Positions 1 through 14,378 of a DNA stretch of 64,000 nt are shown here, piece after piece (positions within the stretch are counted from its first letter, which is position 1; each line of letters opens with the position of its first letter). The notes under the pieces were generated by a model that saw nothing but the letters and a program-made list of their open reading frames with translations, was not told where the DNA came from and made no database searches. A program made the position numbers and the translations under genes. The DNA is taken from NCBI RefSeq assembly GCF_024763615.1, contig NC_077224.1, forward strand, positions 70,318,712 through 70,382,711, in the 5' to 3' direction. This stretch comes from Phlebotomus papatasi. Lineage: Eukaryota > Arthropoda > Insecta > Diptera > Psychodidae.

Positions 1-173
1 ACTATCGTTTCGATAGTATTGAAAAGTTCCCATTCCACCCTAGGACTCAATGTGGTTGTATCCCAAAAGATCACTCACCGATTAGTGTTTTTACTCAAAT
101 TACGAACTAATATCTAAAATTATAGGCTATTTTCGAAAAGCTCGTAAAATTGTTTAACGAAGTAAAATGTCAT

Positions 174-1220
174 AAGGTAAGTGTGCCAAATTTCGGCATA
201 GTTGCAAATAAGCATCGAAGTCCTAAGTTTGAAGTGCAATATTTTTAATTCATATTGATATTTCTTGTTACTTCCTTTTCGAGAGGGTTGTGTGGAACCT
301 TGAAAACTAGTTTATCATCTTTGTTTTCTTTAAATCACTTACTAAAATATTGAAAAATTAATAAAAATGTAGACATTGCTTTAGGTAGTATTCCTGCCAC
401 TTTGAGTGAAATACCGACCACCTTGTTTGTGACCACCTTTTGTGAAGCATCGGATTGAAAATTTCAAAACGTCATACGGAACGAGTTCAATATTTAATTT
501 AATACGTTTATATGACCCACAAGTCCTGAGATCTTTCGTGTAATTTGTCCTGAAGACCTTAAGAGTAGCATCTCAAAATTACGCGCAGATTCCCGTAGCA
601 ATTTGCTCTTCTTGAACTCTTTCAAGGCCTTTCCACATCATCTTTTTCATAGTAGCGATGGTTTTTCTATATAGACATTGGAGAACTCATAAATTGAAAA
701 AAAAAACATAAAATGAATAAGAAATTTAGGAAAGCAAAAGATGTTTCCGGAATAGGCAACATTACCTCACCGGAGAGACGCTCACAAAGTATATTTTTTT
801 ATGTGAAATACAGGATCCAGCTGGTAAATTTTACCCGAAATTTTAAGATTGATTCACTATTAACATAAACAGAAACAATCTTTAATAAAAACTAATCAAT
901 TTTCATGAAAAACAGCGAAGGAAAACCTTCCGCACTTCACCACAAATCACAAGACTGCTAGAAATACAAGTGATCTGTCACATTTTTTGTAAGTCCCTTT
1001 TCAGACTAAGGTTTTACAACACAATTTAAATTCAAATTAAACCTAAAATTTAACGATCTTTGTGTTAATACATCCTAATGAATAAATATTTAAAAGCTAA
1101 ATGAATTCATTGACTATTCGAAGATTACATACATAATTTTAATTTATTTATTTGCTTGGCCGAAATAACACTCAAAGTGACCGAAATTAGAAGCTGGCCG
1201 AAATTTGGCACACTTACCCT
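174..1220. mobile_element. Non-autonomous element with ~24-bp terminal inverted repeats
   Basis: The left end (174-197, core GTAAGTGTGCCAAATTTCGG) is the inverse of the right end (1197-1220) with about one mismatch. The 1-kb interior is AT-rich and has no open frame worth naming. Words such as GGCCGAAAT recur near the right end. I see the inverted ends directly; calling it a MITE-like DNA element is inference. Left of it (1-173) I see nothing. Confidence 0.55.
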
Positions 1221-3065
1221 AAATGTTTGTGTTTTTCCACAAACATCGTTCGTAATATGTTCTTTCATAGCAAACATTGACAAACATTTTTGCTATTTTA
1301 CAGAAATTTGTTTGCTAATGATACTCTGAGTGTATTAATTGAAAAAAAAGGAAATGTAAGAAGGAAAGAATAAAATGAAGAAATTAAAATAACATTGTCT
1401 GACTGTGTTGGGAGATTAAAAGTGTGGCACACAATAAAAATCAACATTCTGTTCTTCATTATTTCTTCAAATGATGCCTGTTGATTTACATGGTGAGACA
1501 GGACGGTCGAGGGTCAGATAGGGCAGGGAGGTGGTAGCACACCAGTTCAACCATCCAGAGGTATTTCTTCTTCATTCCATTCTCTGGTAACTGAGTAAAG
1601 TTAGGCCTTGTGACTTTGGTAGAACGACTCCCCGGGAATAATGAGTTGCTCACGTGCTGAGCCAAACGCGACGGCTTCAGGAAGCCCTGGCGCCCTGTCA
1701 ATTTCAGCTTTTTGGACACTGAGGGCCCCAAAAAACATGGGCAAACACATGGGGTGCAATTAAATTGTGGAATCTCTTCATGATCAGGGGGTCTCCTCCT
1801 CATGAAGGAATTGCACGGTGAACGTCCTTAAGAGATCATTTTAATTAAACGACATTCCCATAGTTGGGCCTGGCTGAGAAAATAGAGTGATTCCACAACT
1901 ATATAGATATACATGAGTATAAAAAAAAGAGATTCCCATCTCTGAAAGAATGAGTGGTAGAAAAACAAATAAAAATCCGTAAATGATTTATTGATCTTTA
2001 AATCATTATGATGCCTAATCATTTATTATATTGAGCTGGGAGATGTTATAATCTAATGTTTGGGAATTTGAGAATGAATCCAATGAAATGAATGAAGGTG
2101 GACAGTTGAATGTATTTCACCTTTTCATTCTCTTCCTCATTCTGACTTCGCTCATCCATTCTTCTCCTCAATGTAATGTCTCTCATCATTAGATTATAGC
2201 ATAAAATTGCTATATTATTGATCTTGAAAAGATGTGAAAGAGAGAAAAATAGCCACTTAAGTGTGTAGCACACATTATTGTGCGCCCAGAAAAGAACACA
2301 CACCTGCTTCCATCGAGATGTTCACGAGGAGCCACAAAAAAAGAGTTGAAGAGGAAGATGAGTGGTCAGTTTTGCATATTTTAGGCACTGTGTCTTGCAA
2401 AAAGTTATACAAACATTTAATTAATTTTCCATGTGGTTTTATGAGATGATGTTACTTTTGAAACTTCACAGCATGAACAGTAAAATTATACTGTACATTT
2501 TGCAGAACGACATCTTCAAAAAATTACAAATAGTGATTTTTCAACATTTCTTCATTGTTTACGAATTTTTATAAAAATCCAATCTTGTTCAAACTTGTAT
2601 GATAAATATAGATTATGTATTAATTAAACTTCGACTATATGCACTTTTCATCATGTGGGAATTTTACATCTATATAAGAATGATATACTCTGATGGTAAC
2701 GGATTAATCGCTTACCGGAAAGGAGAGGATTTCTAATACCAGCACAGCACAATAGCTATGGTTCTATGTAGAAAACATCCCAAAGATTCTGATTTTTCAT
2801 CCTGGCCAAAAGCTCAAAGGGAGGTTATAATTTTGCTCGAATGACAAAATTTTTGGGTTAATTTACGATCACTTCGTAAGTTCCCAGTTGGAGTTTAACT
2901 AGTGCATTTTTTAAACTCCGAAAATGTTTGGATTTAACGATTTTTTCCGAATTTTCTTATTTTAATTATTAAAAACATTACGAGCTGCATATTTCCCGCC
3001 ATATTAGGGACTGCTATGACGAGGCGCTCCAATGAACTACTCATTAGTCCATTTTGTTATATTTA
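1221..3065. other. Gene-free stretch with a GC-richer island at about 1,490-1,800
   Basis: Most of this stretch is AT-rich and featureless. The island at 1,486-1,803 is clearly richer in G+C than its surroundings and is open for 105 codons on the minus strand. The translation has no recognisable domain, and no splice signals or neighbouring exons support it. It could be a UTR, a non-coding RNA or a decayed repeat. I do not call a gene here. Confidence 0.3.
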
Positions 3066-4200
3066 TAGGGGAAACTAGGGCAACACCAAACACTGCAATT
3101 TTTTAAATAGGTATGAGATTTTAGAGAATGAGACTTATATGAAATCATAGATACTATTGGGATGCTTGTCCAGCGAAAGAATGATGCACATAGTTCAAGT
3201 AATTTATAAATGAGAATCTTTTTTCGTAAAATTGTGAGATTTTGATAATTTTAGTCATTTATATATCTACTTGGAAAATAAAATTGAAATAAGTTAAATA
3301 AAATTTCACTACACCAATACTTTTCTACATGTTTTGGGATATTTATGTATTTATTAAAGAAATTATTGTTCACATTTTTTTAAAAGAATAAAAAATCAAA
3401 AACAAAACAGAGTTTGGGGCACCACCAAACAGGCAAATTTCTTACAATTGTAGATGTCGCGAGCGTAGCTTGAATGGCCAAATTTTTCCTCATATCTTTC
3501 TTACTCTTCCTCTCCATTTGTTCGATTTCCGAAATTTATATCCATTCATGAAATTTTCATTCAAAATTTAGAAGAAATGGAAGAAATATAGTTTAATGAA
3601 CCTCCAATTTTGCCTTAAATGAGTTTTTAATCAAGAACTGGCGGATGATTTTTCAATTTTATCAAAAACAAATCTGAATTACGCGCAAAATTTGAACTTT
3701 AGGTAAAATGTTCGTTACGATTTATTGGCGCTGCTTACCAAAAAGAAGTCGATTGTTGTCAAAATGACAAAAAGTCAACGAAAAATGTGTTCGTTGTGCA
3801 TTGCTTTAGTTTTCTGCTTTTTTAGTCATTTATTCTAAATATCGCAGTGTTTTTTTTTGAATTATTTACATTTTTAATACCTTCTTTATAATTAGGAGTT
3901 ATGGTGAATACCCAAAATAACTTCAATGGGTGAGAAAAAGAGGTGTTTACTGGTGCCCCAGAAAGTGTTTGGTGGTACCCCGGATGGTTGAAAAATATCG
4001 AAAAATTCTTGGTGACACAATTTTCCTTTTTCTGGAAAATTGCTTTGTTTCACATCATTCTTATATGTATTAATATGCAGCATATACCGAAGGCTATATC
4101 ATGGGGAACCAACATTTTTTATTAAATTCACAGTTTTCTTGGAAAATTTAGTCAAAAGCGCTTCTTCCAAATGTGTTTGGTGGTACCCCAGTTTCCCCTA
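3066..4200. mobile_element. TIR element of the TAGGGGAAACT family
   Basis: It opens TAGGGGAAACTAGGGCAACA and closes with the approximate inverse ending CAGTTTCCCCTA. The interior repeats the end motif several times in both orientations: a ggggcaccaccaaac word near 3,415 and ggtggtacccc words near 3,970 and 4,180. No transposase is visible. Related elements lie at 13,923, 16,396 and 62,468. Length is about 1.1 kb. Confidence 0.6.
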
Positions 4201-4802
4201 TATATATTTTATTTATATATTTACTTTTTAAATATTTATTGTATAAACATTTACAAAAAAGCTTGGTTGTTTCTTTGTTTCTTTGTCTTTCAAAAAAAGT
4301 GAAAATCAGGTAATTTTTGACTTCCTAATACACCCTTAAGCGCAGCATACTACAGGCGTCAGAACTGAGGCTTTTAGCGATTTAGCTTAACTGCCTTAAT
4401 TTCCTATCAAAGAATCTTTATTTGTTGAATTGGATTATAAAACTTAAATCATCAGATTCTGAATAATCAATAAAATTGGTTGCTATTTAGGATTTTGAGA
4501 CTTTCGGGAAAAGGGCTAAACCTTTAGTCTGCGCTTAAAGTTCACTGGATTCGATTTGAACGCTATCCAAAACACAAGTTTGCAAGGATTAAATAAATTG
4601 TTATTATCAATTTGAACGCCGGTAATTTTTATAAAAATTTCTGCTAACCCAAAGAAGATTTGACTTGTGATCGTACTTTTATCTCTTTGCATGTCCTAGA
4701 ATTTTCTGTATTACCCATAATTCTGAGAGAAATCTTTAAGATATAAAGCTTCAAATTGACTGCTAAATAGATTGTTATTTTTAATTCAATATTTGTTTAA
4801 TA

Positions 4803-4953
4803 ATGCCCAGCGCACAATAACTTTTGTTTGTAAACATGTTTTCAAAAATTTCTATGAGAGAGAACGAGATGACTAACTAGATTTGGATTTCATTCACTCT
4901 CACTGAAATGTTAAAAACATGTTTATAAACAAAAGTTATTGTGCATTGGGCAT
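4803..4953. mobile_element. Short palindromic MITE, copy 1
   Basis: Both ends carry GCCCAGCGCACAATAAC-type sequence, continuing into TTTTGTTTGTAAACATG. The inverted arms cover nearly 45 bp each and leave a short centre. No coding capacity. A second copy follows 18 bp later. The 600 bp before it (4,201-4,802) is AT-rich and shows nothing. Confidence 0.65.
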
Positions 4954-4971
4954 AATAGACTAATCTGTGTT

Positions 4972-5117
4972 ATGACCATCGCACAATAACTTTGGTTTGT
5001 AAATAAGTTTTAAAAATTTCCTATAAGAATGAGCGAGATGACTAGATCTGTTTCATTCACTCTCATTGAAATGTCAAAAACATGTTTACTAAACAAAAGT
5101 TATTGTGCGTTGGGCAT
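4972..5117. mobile_element. Short palindromic MITE, copy 2
   Basis: This has the same architecture as the copy at 4,803-4,953, with arms reading CGCACAATAACTTTGGTTTG and the inverse ending GTGCGTTGGGC. The two copies are arranged head to tail, so they arose by tandem duplication or by insertion next to one another. Confidence 0.65.
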
Positions 5118-6190
5118 TAATAAAAAAATCATTAAAATGGGTTAAACCCAACTAGTATTTTGTTTTTGTCAATAAAGTGGATCACATTTACATGGGTTCT
5201 AAAAGGCCTTCAATTGCGAAAGTTTCTTCCATCGAAAAGGATCTTTTCGGTATTACTATTAAAAATCGGAATATATATCTGTATTTTTAAAATGAAAGAA
5301 ATTTTTGCATGTAAAAAGCTGCCTGATATGGCTGCCCGGCACATTTGTTTGATACGCTGTTGAATTGCAAATAAAATCGCAAGAAAGCCATTGTACTGGT
5401 GGTGAATGAGTACCAAAAAAAAAAAAAGAAAAACCACAGAAATGGGTGAAAGAGAGACAGAACATATTATAATATTGTCAGTAGGAATCAGACATGGGAG
5501 TTTGGTATTATTTTTGTTTGTTTTTTCCGTCAGCTTCTATCAACGCCCTTCAGCAATTTCAATTTGGCCAGAGTTTATTGTTCCAAACCGCCACATAAAA
5601 CATAACACAACATGAGAATTGAAAAGTGCGCCAAAAACGAGAGGGTATGGGGGCATTGAATGCGTATTCCCCAGTTTAATTTATATTAAATAACAAGAAA
5701 AGCCATCAAAACTGCTGTATTCTATTTCTCCACAAGGAACAATAAAATTATTATTTATTATCCTACCCCTTTGAGCAAATATACCAGTTATTTTAATATG
5801 CTTATATCAAATAATATCGCATGATTGTGGGCAGTTCATTTCACCTGTTAAACTCTCACGGTGCTTGTCTCTCAACTTTGAGCATCCCACCCGATCAATT
5901 TGGAAGAAAAATCATTCACACACACGAAGATGAAGAGAAACATAAGTGAACATGAAATGATGAGGAATTGTGTGCTACAAAGAATAATTATCGTCTCTCT
6001 TTGAATCAGTGAAATGTCTCATCTCATCAGAAAAGTGACTTGATAAGTGTTCAAAGAGGTTTCACTTCAGCTAAATCTCATGAAAAATGAAAATTTTTAT
6101 AATGTGGCAAGGCATCAATAGCATCAATTGAATTTAATTATTCTAGCTTGAGATGCATGTTAGAAAAAATTTGAATCAGGATTAACAGTA
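5118..6190. other. Gene-free AT-rich stretch
   Basis: No coding sequence, RNA gene or inverted-repeat element is supported here. Short open frames overlap on both strands and have biased, low-complexity composition. An A-rich run lies near 5,415. Confidence 0.4.
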
Positions 6191-6409
6191 GGGAAAAGTT
6201 CCCATGCTTCGTACGATCCCAAGTTTCGTAATGATTAAATGTTTCCTATACTTCTTAATAAATGTGACTCATCGCATCCATATTTTAAATACCAAAAAAT
6301 GCCCAGTTTTTTAAATTATATTGCGGAGTCACATTTATTTAGAAACATGGGAAAAATGTAGTCATTACGAAGCTTGAGATCATACGAAGCATGGGCAGGG
6401 CATTTTCCT
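6191..6409. mobile_element. Palindromic MITE, ~219 bp
   Basis: The left arm contains CCCATGCTTCGTACGAT and TTTCGTAATGA; the right arm contains TCATTACGAAGC and ATACGAAGCATGGG. The imperfect arms run almost the whole length and could fold into a long hairpin. No ORF. Confidence 0.6.
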
Positions 6410-7198
6410 CCAATTAAAAATCTTTTTAAACCACTTCTTATCATCTAATCTAATTGCGTACACCCTTAAAAAAAAAGAATTCTTTAACCATTTGGCAACA
6501 TATTCCATCCTTGATCCTTTTAGAAAATTATGTGCTTCATTTTGTATTTTTTGTCATGATATAAAACGTAGATAGCTTTTATTAGGGTACGTTCTGATAA
6601 TATAGGACAGCTTGCAATTTCGGACATTTTGAGGGTCAAGTTGAACACTACAAATAAATTGAATAAAAGCATGTTTAATAATTACAAATTAATAACTTTG
6701 TTTTTAATTTTTTTAACACTAAATTCGTTCGATTTTTAAATTTGAAAAAAGAATTGCTTTGTTGAAATTTTAGTCTGAGCGATTTCTTACATGAATTATG
6801 ACAAATATTTGTACTTACTTTTAAGCTATATTATTAAATATTGAATTGACATAATAAACAAATAATATGTTAATTCATATTAACAGTGATCTCATCAATA
6901 AACCTTAGAATTAGTTACTCCTTGTGAATTACATTTTTCGTGTGAAAAATAGACAATCTTGATAGAGGTTCACTATTGAGACTATGCTTTTTATTTCGGA
7001 CATTTGTTCTGTTTCTCGAAATTCCATAAATTTTTAATTTTTGTAAAGATTAGATTGTATAAATAAATACATAAAGAAACAAAGAAATATCACCTCTACG
7101 AACAAAATCTATTCCAAATGTCGCAACCACGAGAGTAAGCGATTGCAGTGCACAATGCAATTGGTTAAGGTCGTGTAGCAAGTCAAGCATATCATATG

Positions 7199-7271
7199 GC
7201 CTCTAATAGTTCAGTTGGTAAAGCACTCGTCTAGTTAACCAGAGGTCTCCAGTTCAATTCTGGGTGGAGGC
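7199..7271 (+). tRNA. tRNA-Thr(AGT)-like sequence, probably a pseudogene or SINE head
   Basis: A 73-nt cloverleaf can be drawn. The acceptor stem GCCTCTA pairs with TGGAGGC with one G-T pair. The T arm CCAGTTCAATTCTGG is intact, and the anticodon loop CTAGTTA gives AGT (Thr). Box A-like TAGTTCAGTTGG and box B-like GTTCAATTC are present. The D stem has a C-A mismatch and the anticodon stem a C-C mismatch, which argues for a decayed gene. No T-run terminator follows closely. No intron is seen. Confidence 0.45.
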
Positions 7272-10200
7272 AGTAATTTTTCCAGTCTTCACTGAGAAAA
7301 AAAAACTGGGTGATTTGAGTGTCACTTGCTTTGGTTGACATTTCTTTTCTCTGCACATAAATACAATTAACATTGAACAAAAAGTTCGCAAAATTCTAAC
7401 GAAATCTATTAGAAAAAGCCTTAGACAAGTTCCAGAACATAATCAATTATTTTAAAAGTTTCCGATCCGAACTTTTTGAGACATCCTATTACGGGCTTCA
7501 GACCTAGGCTTAACCACATGGTTTAACTTCTCTAATTTCTTATCAGTCAAAATTTTTTGGGAAAATATGACTTAGGATTGGGCATTATTGGCAAATGATC
7601 CGGTTAATTCTGAAAAATTAATAAAATTGGTTGCTGTTTTGGAATTTAAGACTTTCGGGAACTGAGCTAAAAACGGGAAAGTCGAAAGACGGAAAGATGT
7701 AAGACGGCATATCATTCTTTTTTCATAAACAGCAGGACTTAGTAACAGCAGGAGGACTTAGTACACTTAGTAAGTTTGAATCTTGAAATGGAACATTGGG
7801 ACTCATATTACAAAATATTAACTATCCAAAATTACAAGCAATATCGAAAGCCCCCTAAAGGGTGTCCTGTCCAAACTTACAGACAAATTTATATCTTTTT
7901 CAAATTCATTTTTAAATGTCATAATGTGCATAATATCAATTTTAGAAAAAATAAAAGACGATGAACTACTACACAAGGTTTGAAAAAAAATACTTCTGAA
8001 AAGGAATTCACAAAAAACTTCAATTTGTATTAAAAATATTGCGCTTAATACTTTAATCATTGGTGCACGCTGTCCCAAATTATAACTACTTCGCCCAGTA
8101 ATTTTCGTTTATTCTTTAGCAAAATGTATGCCAAATTAAGTTATCTTAATGAGAAATTTGATCAGATTGATTACTTTTAAAAATCTTTTAAAAAAATGGT
8201 TTGGAAAATGTAAAAATAAGGCGAGTAAAAACCTAAGTCGCTTCAAAAGTTGACCTAATTTCAATTCTTATTTATTTATTTTTAATCTATTAGCATTACA
8301 TTTGACACAGGTTAAAGGAACCTTAGCGTTAAGGCCTTAATTAACCATCCAAACTATAGCTATTACTTAATGCCTTAATAGTAAGAACTTTATGGTAGAT
8401 CTTAATTAAAGATTCAATTTTTCCACTTACAAATGGCGGACAAATGAAATTGCCTTATGTCTTCTACTATTACTCCCGAATATTGTAGATACGGTAGAAG
8501 TAACAAGGATAAACTGCTAAAGATAGCAACTAAAATTCTTCGAGACACCTCCTTTTACATCTTTTTATGGCAGGAATGGGAATACCATTAAGAAAAAAAA
8601 TCTTTGTACATTTAATAGATTATAATAACTATGTATCTCTTCAATTGATCTTTAATTGGATACCATGTTAAATTCCCGACTTCAAGTATCCTGCAAAGTT
8701 TGATTAACTTCAACCTTCATTTCACAGTATAATACCAAGAATAAAAATAATTTTTCAAGAAACACTGATGTCCATGTGGGCACATAAATATAATTTAATA
8801 CAAAGTGAAATTGAATATTCTCGCATGAGATGAGTGATAAAGATTTTATGCACCTTTATTGAATCATCGAAAGTGGACATAAATGAGTCATATAGAGACG
8901 TTTTAAATAAATTGTTGTGGCCCCAGAGGTGCTGTGAGGCGTCATTCTTATGCGAGAATCACCCATGTTTCGTTAAAAAAAATTATATGTACATATATGA
9001 GAGTGTAAAACAAACATAAATTTTTAACTTGAGGTATAAAAAGCACGTCGTATTAAAAAACTATTTTTATTGTTTCTTTTCTCGCCATAAAGTCTTCTGT
9101 TGATGAATTAAGAGGGCAATTGCATGAAGGTTTAGCAAACGATGAATTGTAGGATGATAAAAAGTGTGAATTTTATGAATTCTACGCACAAACATCGCGA
9201 GCTGGAAGATTGTTTTTGCCTCTTCATAAACAATGAACAATAATTCATAATAGTTATGCATAATTCTGTAGTGATAACACCAATAAAGAGACACGAGTTG
9301 AGAAAATTGCATTTTTGTCTCGTGCACTCAGAGAAAAGGATGTTCAAAAGTTATTTATTTAAGATTTTAAACTTGTAGTTAGAAATTTTTCTTATAATTT
9401 TTTGTAATAAAATTGATTCAAATTTCTTAACATTTTCACTATAACAAGATTTAAAACGATCTTTGATTTTAATTATGAAATATATCTTAAGTGAATTTTA
9501 TATTCAAATTTCAATTCAGTTATACTGAAAGTTCTTACTCATAATGTTCAATGCATATAAAATTTTCATATATTAAAATTAAAAATGTTCATTTGCAAAT
9601 ATGAATTACAAAATGTAAGATCGGGCATATTTAAAGATTTGACATTTCTTCTTGGATTTATCAAATTATAAAACTCATTAATTCTGAAATTTTGAATTAA
9701 TAAATTATTTAATTCCATTATTTCTAAGATAGTTGTTGTCCTCCCACATTGATTTGTCGAAAGATTTTTAATTTGAAAATTAGAAATCTTGAAATCAGGA
9801 AAACTAAACCAATTTTTTTACTTCGGACAACTCAGAAGTATCGGACACTTTGAGTGAAACTTCGGACACTGGAAGCTAAATTAATTAAAATAATGGAATT
9901 ATCTTCGAGTAATCTACAATATATTGTAATAAACAGATCATTCATTTATCTTACTCATCGATAATTTTAATCTAATAGATATCTTAAAATTTTTTATTAC
10001 AAATCATACATGACGCTAGATCCGTAAATCATCACAAACGATACAGAAAGTATAAATCAAGCATTGATTTTCCTTCATCGTAATGCATTATATCCTGCTA
10101 TGTACCTTGTGTATATGAGAACGATGAGAACAAATAAATATAACAATTCAATTCAATTCAATTGTTCAATGTAATTAATAAAAAGGAAATCTATCAAAAT

Positions 10201-13200
10201 GAACATGAAAAAAATATAACCGAAATAAAGCAACAATAAAAATAATCCCACGAAATATTTTAATTTCATATTATTCATTTATTCAGAATTTTCATTTATA
10301 TGAATTTTCTAATTGTTCAAAATTTGAGTATACTTTCAAGCCTTAGCCATTTAGGAACACATGTTATTGCTAGATAAACAAAAATTTACGAACAAATGCC
10401 AAAATTTTACGAACATTTTTCATTTAGTACAAAAAATGCTCATCAAGTGATCATGTTACGAACAATCGAACAATGCTTGTGAAAAAAGTACAAACTTTTA
10501 CAAACTTGTTTGTGGGTTATACGATTTACGAGCTTTTCATAAGTCCCCAATAGTAATTCACAAACATCTACAAACAATTTTACAAAATATTTTTTTCTGT
10601 GTACAATTAAATTATTTAATTTATACATGTGGATAACGTTTAAAAACAGTTCAAATTAGTTGAAAGGGTCGTGGAATCCATGATGACCCTGAACTGGTTT
10701 CAAACAAATTATTCCTAAAAATTATTTTTCAAAATCACATTCCAAAAAACAACTAAAAACGTATTTAACAACTGATTTTAACAAAACTAACGTTCGTTTA
10801 AAAGGTTCGTTAAAATAGGTTCTTGCTTCGGCAGAACATGTACTAAAATTGGAACGATACAGAGAAGAAGATTAAAAGGTTTGGGACTATCTAATAAATT
10901 TAAGCAGTTTCAACTGGTTATGAACCGGTATTAAATCGATTATTAATTCTTATCCAGAATTGAACTGTATTATTTATGGGGTTATTCCAATTAAAAAAAG
11001 AACAGGGGTAGAATGATAACTTCTCGATATTATCGAATCGATAATATCGATAAATCTAGATTAAGTCAATGTCGACTTTTTATGAATTGTTGGACCATTG
11101 TTGGACTTAGTTACAAGAGGTGCAGCTATCATTTAAATTTTTCAGAATCGACATTCGATAGTATCGAAAAGAAGTTATCATGTCACCCCAGGTTTTGTTG
11201 TGCGTTGCTTTCTCAACTGTTTCTACATTATCGACTTTTCTTTATGTTGCTTTCTCTCTTGACTGTTGTCTCCAGTTCTCGTCGTGTTCAATAAACACCA
11301 ATCAGTCATGACAGGAACCAACATGAAGAAAAGTTACTCATCTGAAATTAAACATTCTAAAGAATGAGAGAATTAAATAAAATCTGCAACTTAGGTAGAT
11401 AAATGGAAATTTTTTCTGAGTGTATGAATTTTGCACCATTGAATAAACCATGAATATTTCTGTGGACGTGAATTGAAAATGTGCTCAGTGGTGTAGAATT
11501 TAATTGGTAGAAGTGACCAGAGTTGCTTGTCCGAAGAAATTCAGCGTCTGCCAAATACTCATCGGACCTACAGCATTGTCCAGCCACCAGCATTTTGGAT
11601 ACCAAGCTACCAAGTCCATAGGTTGCTCGTGATTCTGATCATCAACTGAAGACTGAATTTTAAGTGCTACTCTCCACACGTACCACGTCCAGAGGTTGTT
11701 CCCGAGTCAATAAATCAATACAGAATATGGATATCATTGATTTTCTTCTGTATTTTATTTTATTTTATTGAAGATCAGAGAGACACGCAAAGGAACTCAA
11801 GAAGTGTTCTAAAAAAAATATAAAATATTAACTTTCAAAAATATGCAATGCTTCAACTTAAAAAAAGAGCTTTTTGAAATGTCAATACCTCATCAATATA
11901 TATATTAATTCAAAGTTTCAGTGCGAAAACTGAATACCGTTTTGTATAAAATTTCTCACTCTGGAAAGGCGTCGCTATTTTGTTACTTTGCCATTATTGT
12001 ACAGTTTCTAGAAATAGAATAAAAAAAATCATAGAAATTTGAGAACCAAAAAAGCATCCGATATTACAAACTATTGTAAATTTGACTAAATTATCTTAAA
12101 TAATAAAGATTTTTCAAAGCTCTACATAGTAGAATAGGCGCTCAAAAATCCGGATAGAGCACAATGTCGGACAAATCAATTTGGCAGTTCGGATTTTGAT
12201 AATCTAAGAATAACTCAAAATTTTTTAATTTTCGAATACTTTGAAAATTATTTCTTTGCTTTGCTCAAGTTTTGTTTTTTTTTTTTTTTCAAAATTCGCT
12301 TGTCCGATATTCCATGCTGTCCGACTTTTCTAAGTTTTCTGAGCCTAATTGTTCACATAGCTATTCAAAAGCTCCGTTTTTTTGACAAACTTAATGCATT
12401 CTAATAAGAAAACTATTTTAAAATAAGCTATGAATGTAAAAGAAATTGAAATTATTGTTCAGTTTGCATTTCTCACCTATAACCAAAAAAGAAAGAACAT
12501 TTAGATCAACCCATACTGTAAGCACTGAATGAAAAATGCAATAATGTATCTTGTGTGTATTTCATAAGTGAATTACATACCTATGGATGTATATGGAATT
12601 GCAAATTTCGCATCCGACCATTAGAGATAAGGTAGTACAAGAAATAGCAATTTGGCTGTTGATGAAGCACGCCAAGGTATAGCTGTTTATCATGAAACGA
12701 TATGAAGCGATTTATTCACACACAACATTGCTGACGATGAATAATAATTTCAACTTTTTTTTTGTTCTTCTCCACACCCTTTCTTTTTCTTGGATGATTT
12801 TTTTTTTGGGAGACAGTGGGAAGGAGCCATTTAACATAATTTAGTACACCAATTTGCTATTATCGTCCACACAGCAGAGTCAATTGCTCAATTTATTGAC
12901 TCCTTGTATCACTTTAATGGATTGTCATCGAGGGAATTCTGATGATAAAACCTGAATCACAAATAATTGTTTAATTTGCAGTTTGTCCAATTTTATTGAT
13001 ATTCACCAACAAAACAACAACCTATAAAATTTATTTCGAGTGGGATAAATCCATAAATACTTATATTGTTTGCTTAACCCTTCGTTTCAGAAAATTTGCA
13101 AAGTAACTGGTCAAAGGATTAGAAAATTGAAAAAAATCACGATCTACAAAATTAGGACGAAAAATTTAAGATATTTTTTCGTCAACAAATTAATACAATT

Positions 13201-13922
13201 TAGGTAATAAAAAAATATTTTATTGGTATTTCTCAGTGTTTCTCTTAAGAGCGCAAAACAATTGAAGTAGAGAAAGATTTGAAACTTATACGGGCTTCAG
13301 ATTAGAAGAGTTAAACTCTTTAACAACGAGTAGGTTATTCATCAATAAGCAAATAATTTTTTACTCATACTGAAGTCAAAAAATAAATAAAAAGTTAAGC
13401 AGCTAAAAATTAATTTTCTTATCAAATTTAATTGATGTTCTTTGTTAACCCTAATTTCGTTGGTCTCGAATTTAAAGTTAATAAACAATTTTTCTCTAGG
13501 ATCAGCAATTGTCGTAACTTACTCATCACCTTTATAAGCAATTCTAGTACAATTTATGTATTACGATATTGTTATAAAAATTTTTGATTTAAGTAATGAG
13601 AAAGTTACGTCAATTGCTTAACTAAGCGACGAATTATATTTTTCTTTAATTATAAAGAAAAAAACAAAATAAAAACGATTTAAAATAAAAGGTTTAATTT
13701 GTACCTTTATCATTGAAGTCTTAAAATAGATTTCTCTTTGTTTTCACTTTACAAAAACGATAATGAGTTTTTATATATTCTAAATTTACTATATGTTTTA
13801 ATCTTAATATAGGAGTCCATCTAAAAGATGATTGGCCCGAAATTTTCTTTTGACCATTATTTTTTGTAAACAATATAATATTCTTAAGCGACTAGAAAAG
13901 CTTATTCATTATTAAAACACTG
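7272..13922. other. Long gene-free AT-rich stretch
   Basis: I find no supported gene in these 6.6 kb. Visible structure is limited. Words like TTTCGGACA and TCGGACACTTTGAG recur near 9,830-9,880. There is a (CAATT)n run at about 10,146-10,165. An imperfect inverted repeat built on TGTCGGAC spans about 12,134-12,352. An AT-rich palindrome around TCGATATTATCGA lies near 11,020-11,060. Several 60-90 codon open frames occur but have no recognisable domain. Confidence 0.4.
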
Positions 13923-14188
13923 TAGGGGAGAGTGGAACAGTTTAACAAATGTATGTATGCAGACTATTTATTTTAAAAGATTTTTAGTCAATATACTTAA
14001 TTCTAAATTAAATCTTAGGCTTTATATCTAAGATAATTTTTAAAGCTAGTTACAAGGATATTTTAAATCATTACAAGAATTAAATCTAAATGGAGAAAAA
14101 TGGGAGGATCATGGTTTTACTGTAAGACAAACAAAAGTTTAAAAATCGACTTTTGAGGTTTTGTCTTCGCAGTATTAAGAAAAAAAGG

Positions 14189-14378
14189 AGTAGGGGAAAG
14201 CTTTCAGGCTGCACACACGCTCTGGCTTTAAACGCTTCAATAGCAATATATTTTAATAGCCAGTCTTAAGTCACACATTTCCTGAAAAAATTTGGTCAGA
14301 TTAATTAAAGGAATATGAGAAAAATATGAAATGTTCAAAGCCAGAGTATGTGTGAAGCCTGAAAGTCTTTCTCTATGG
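14189..14378. mobile_element. Small palindromic element nested in a larger one
   Basis: The left arm contains GGGGAAAGCTTTCAGGCTG and CTCTGGCTTT. The right arm contains AAAGCCAGAGT and GAAGCCTGAAAGTCTTTCTC, its approximate inverse. Length is about 190 bp with no ORF. Confidence 0.5.

Noticed and set aside
1486..1803. 105-codon minus-strand frame in a GC-richer island
   Set aside because: The island is real, but there are no motifs, no neighbouring exons and no support for translation.
7199..7271. A fully functional tRNA-Thr gene
   Set aside because: Mismatches in the D and anticodon stems and the lack of a nearby T-run terminator favour a decayed or SINE-related copy; kept only as tRNA-like.
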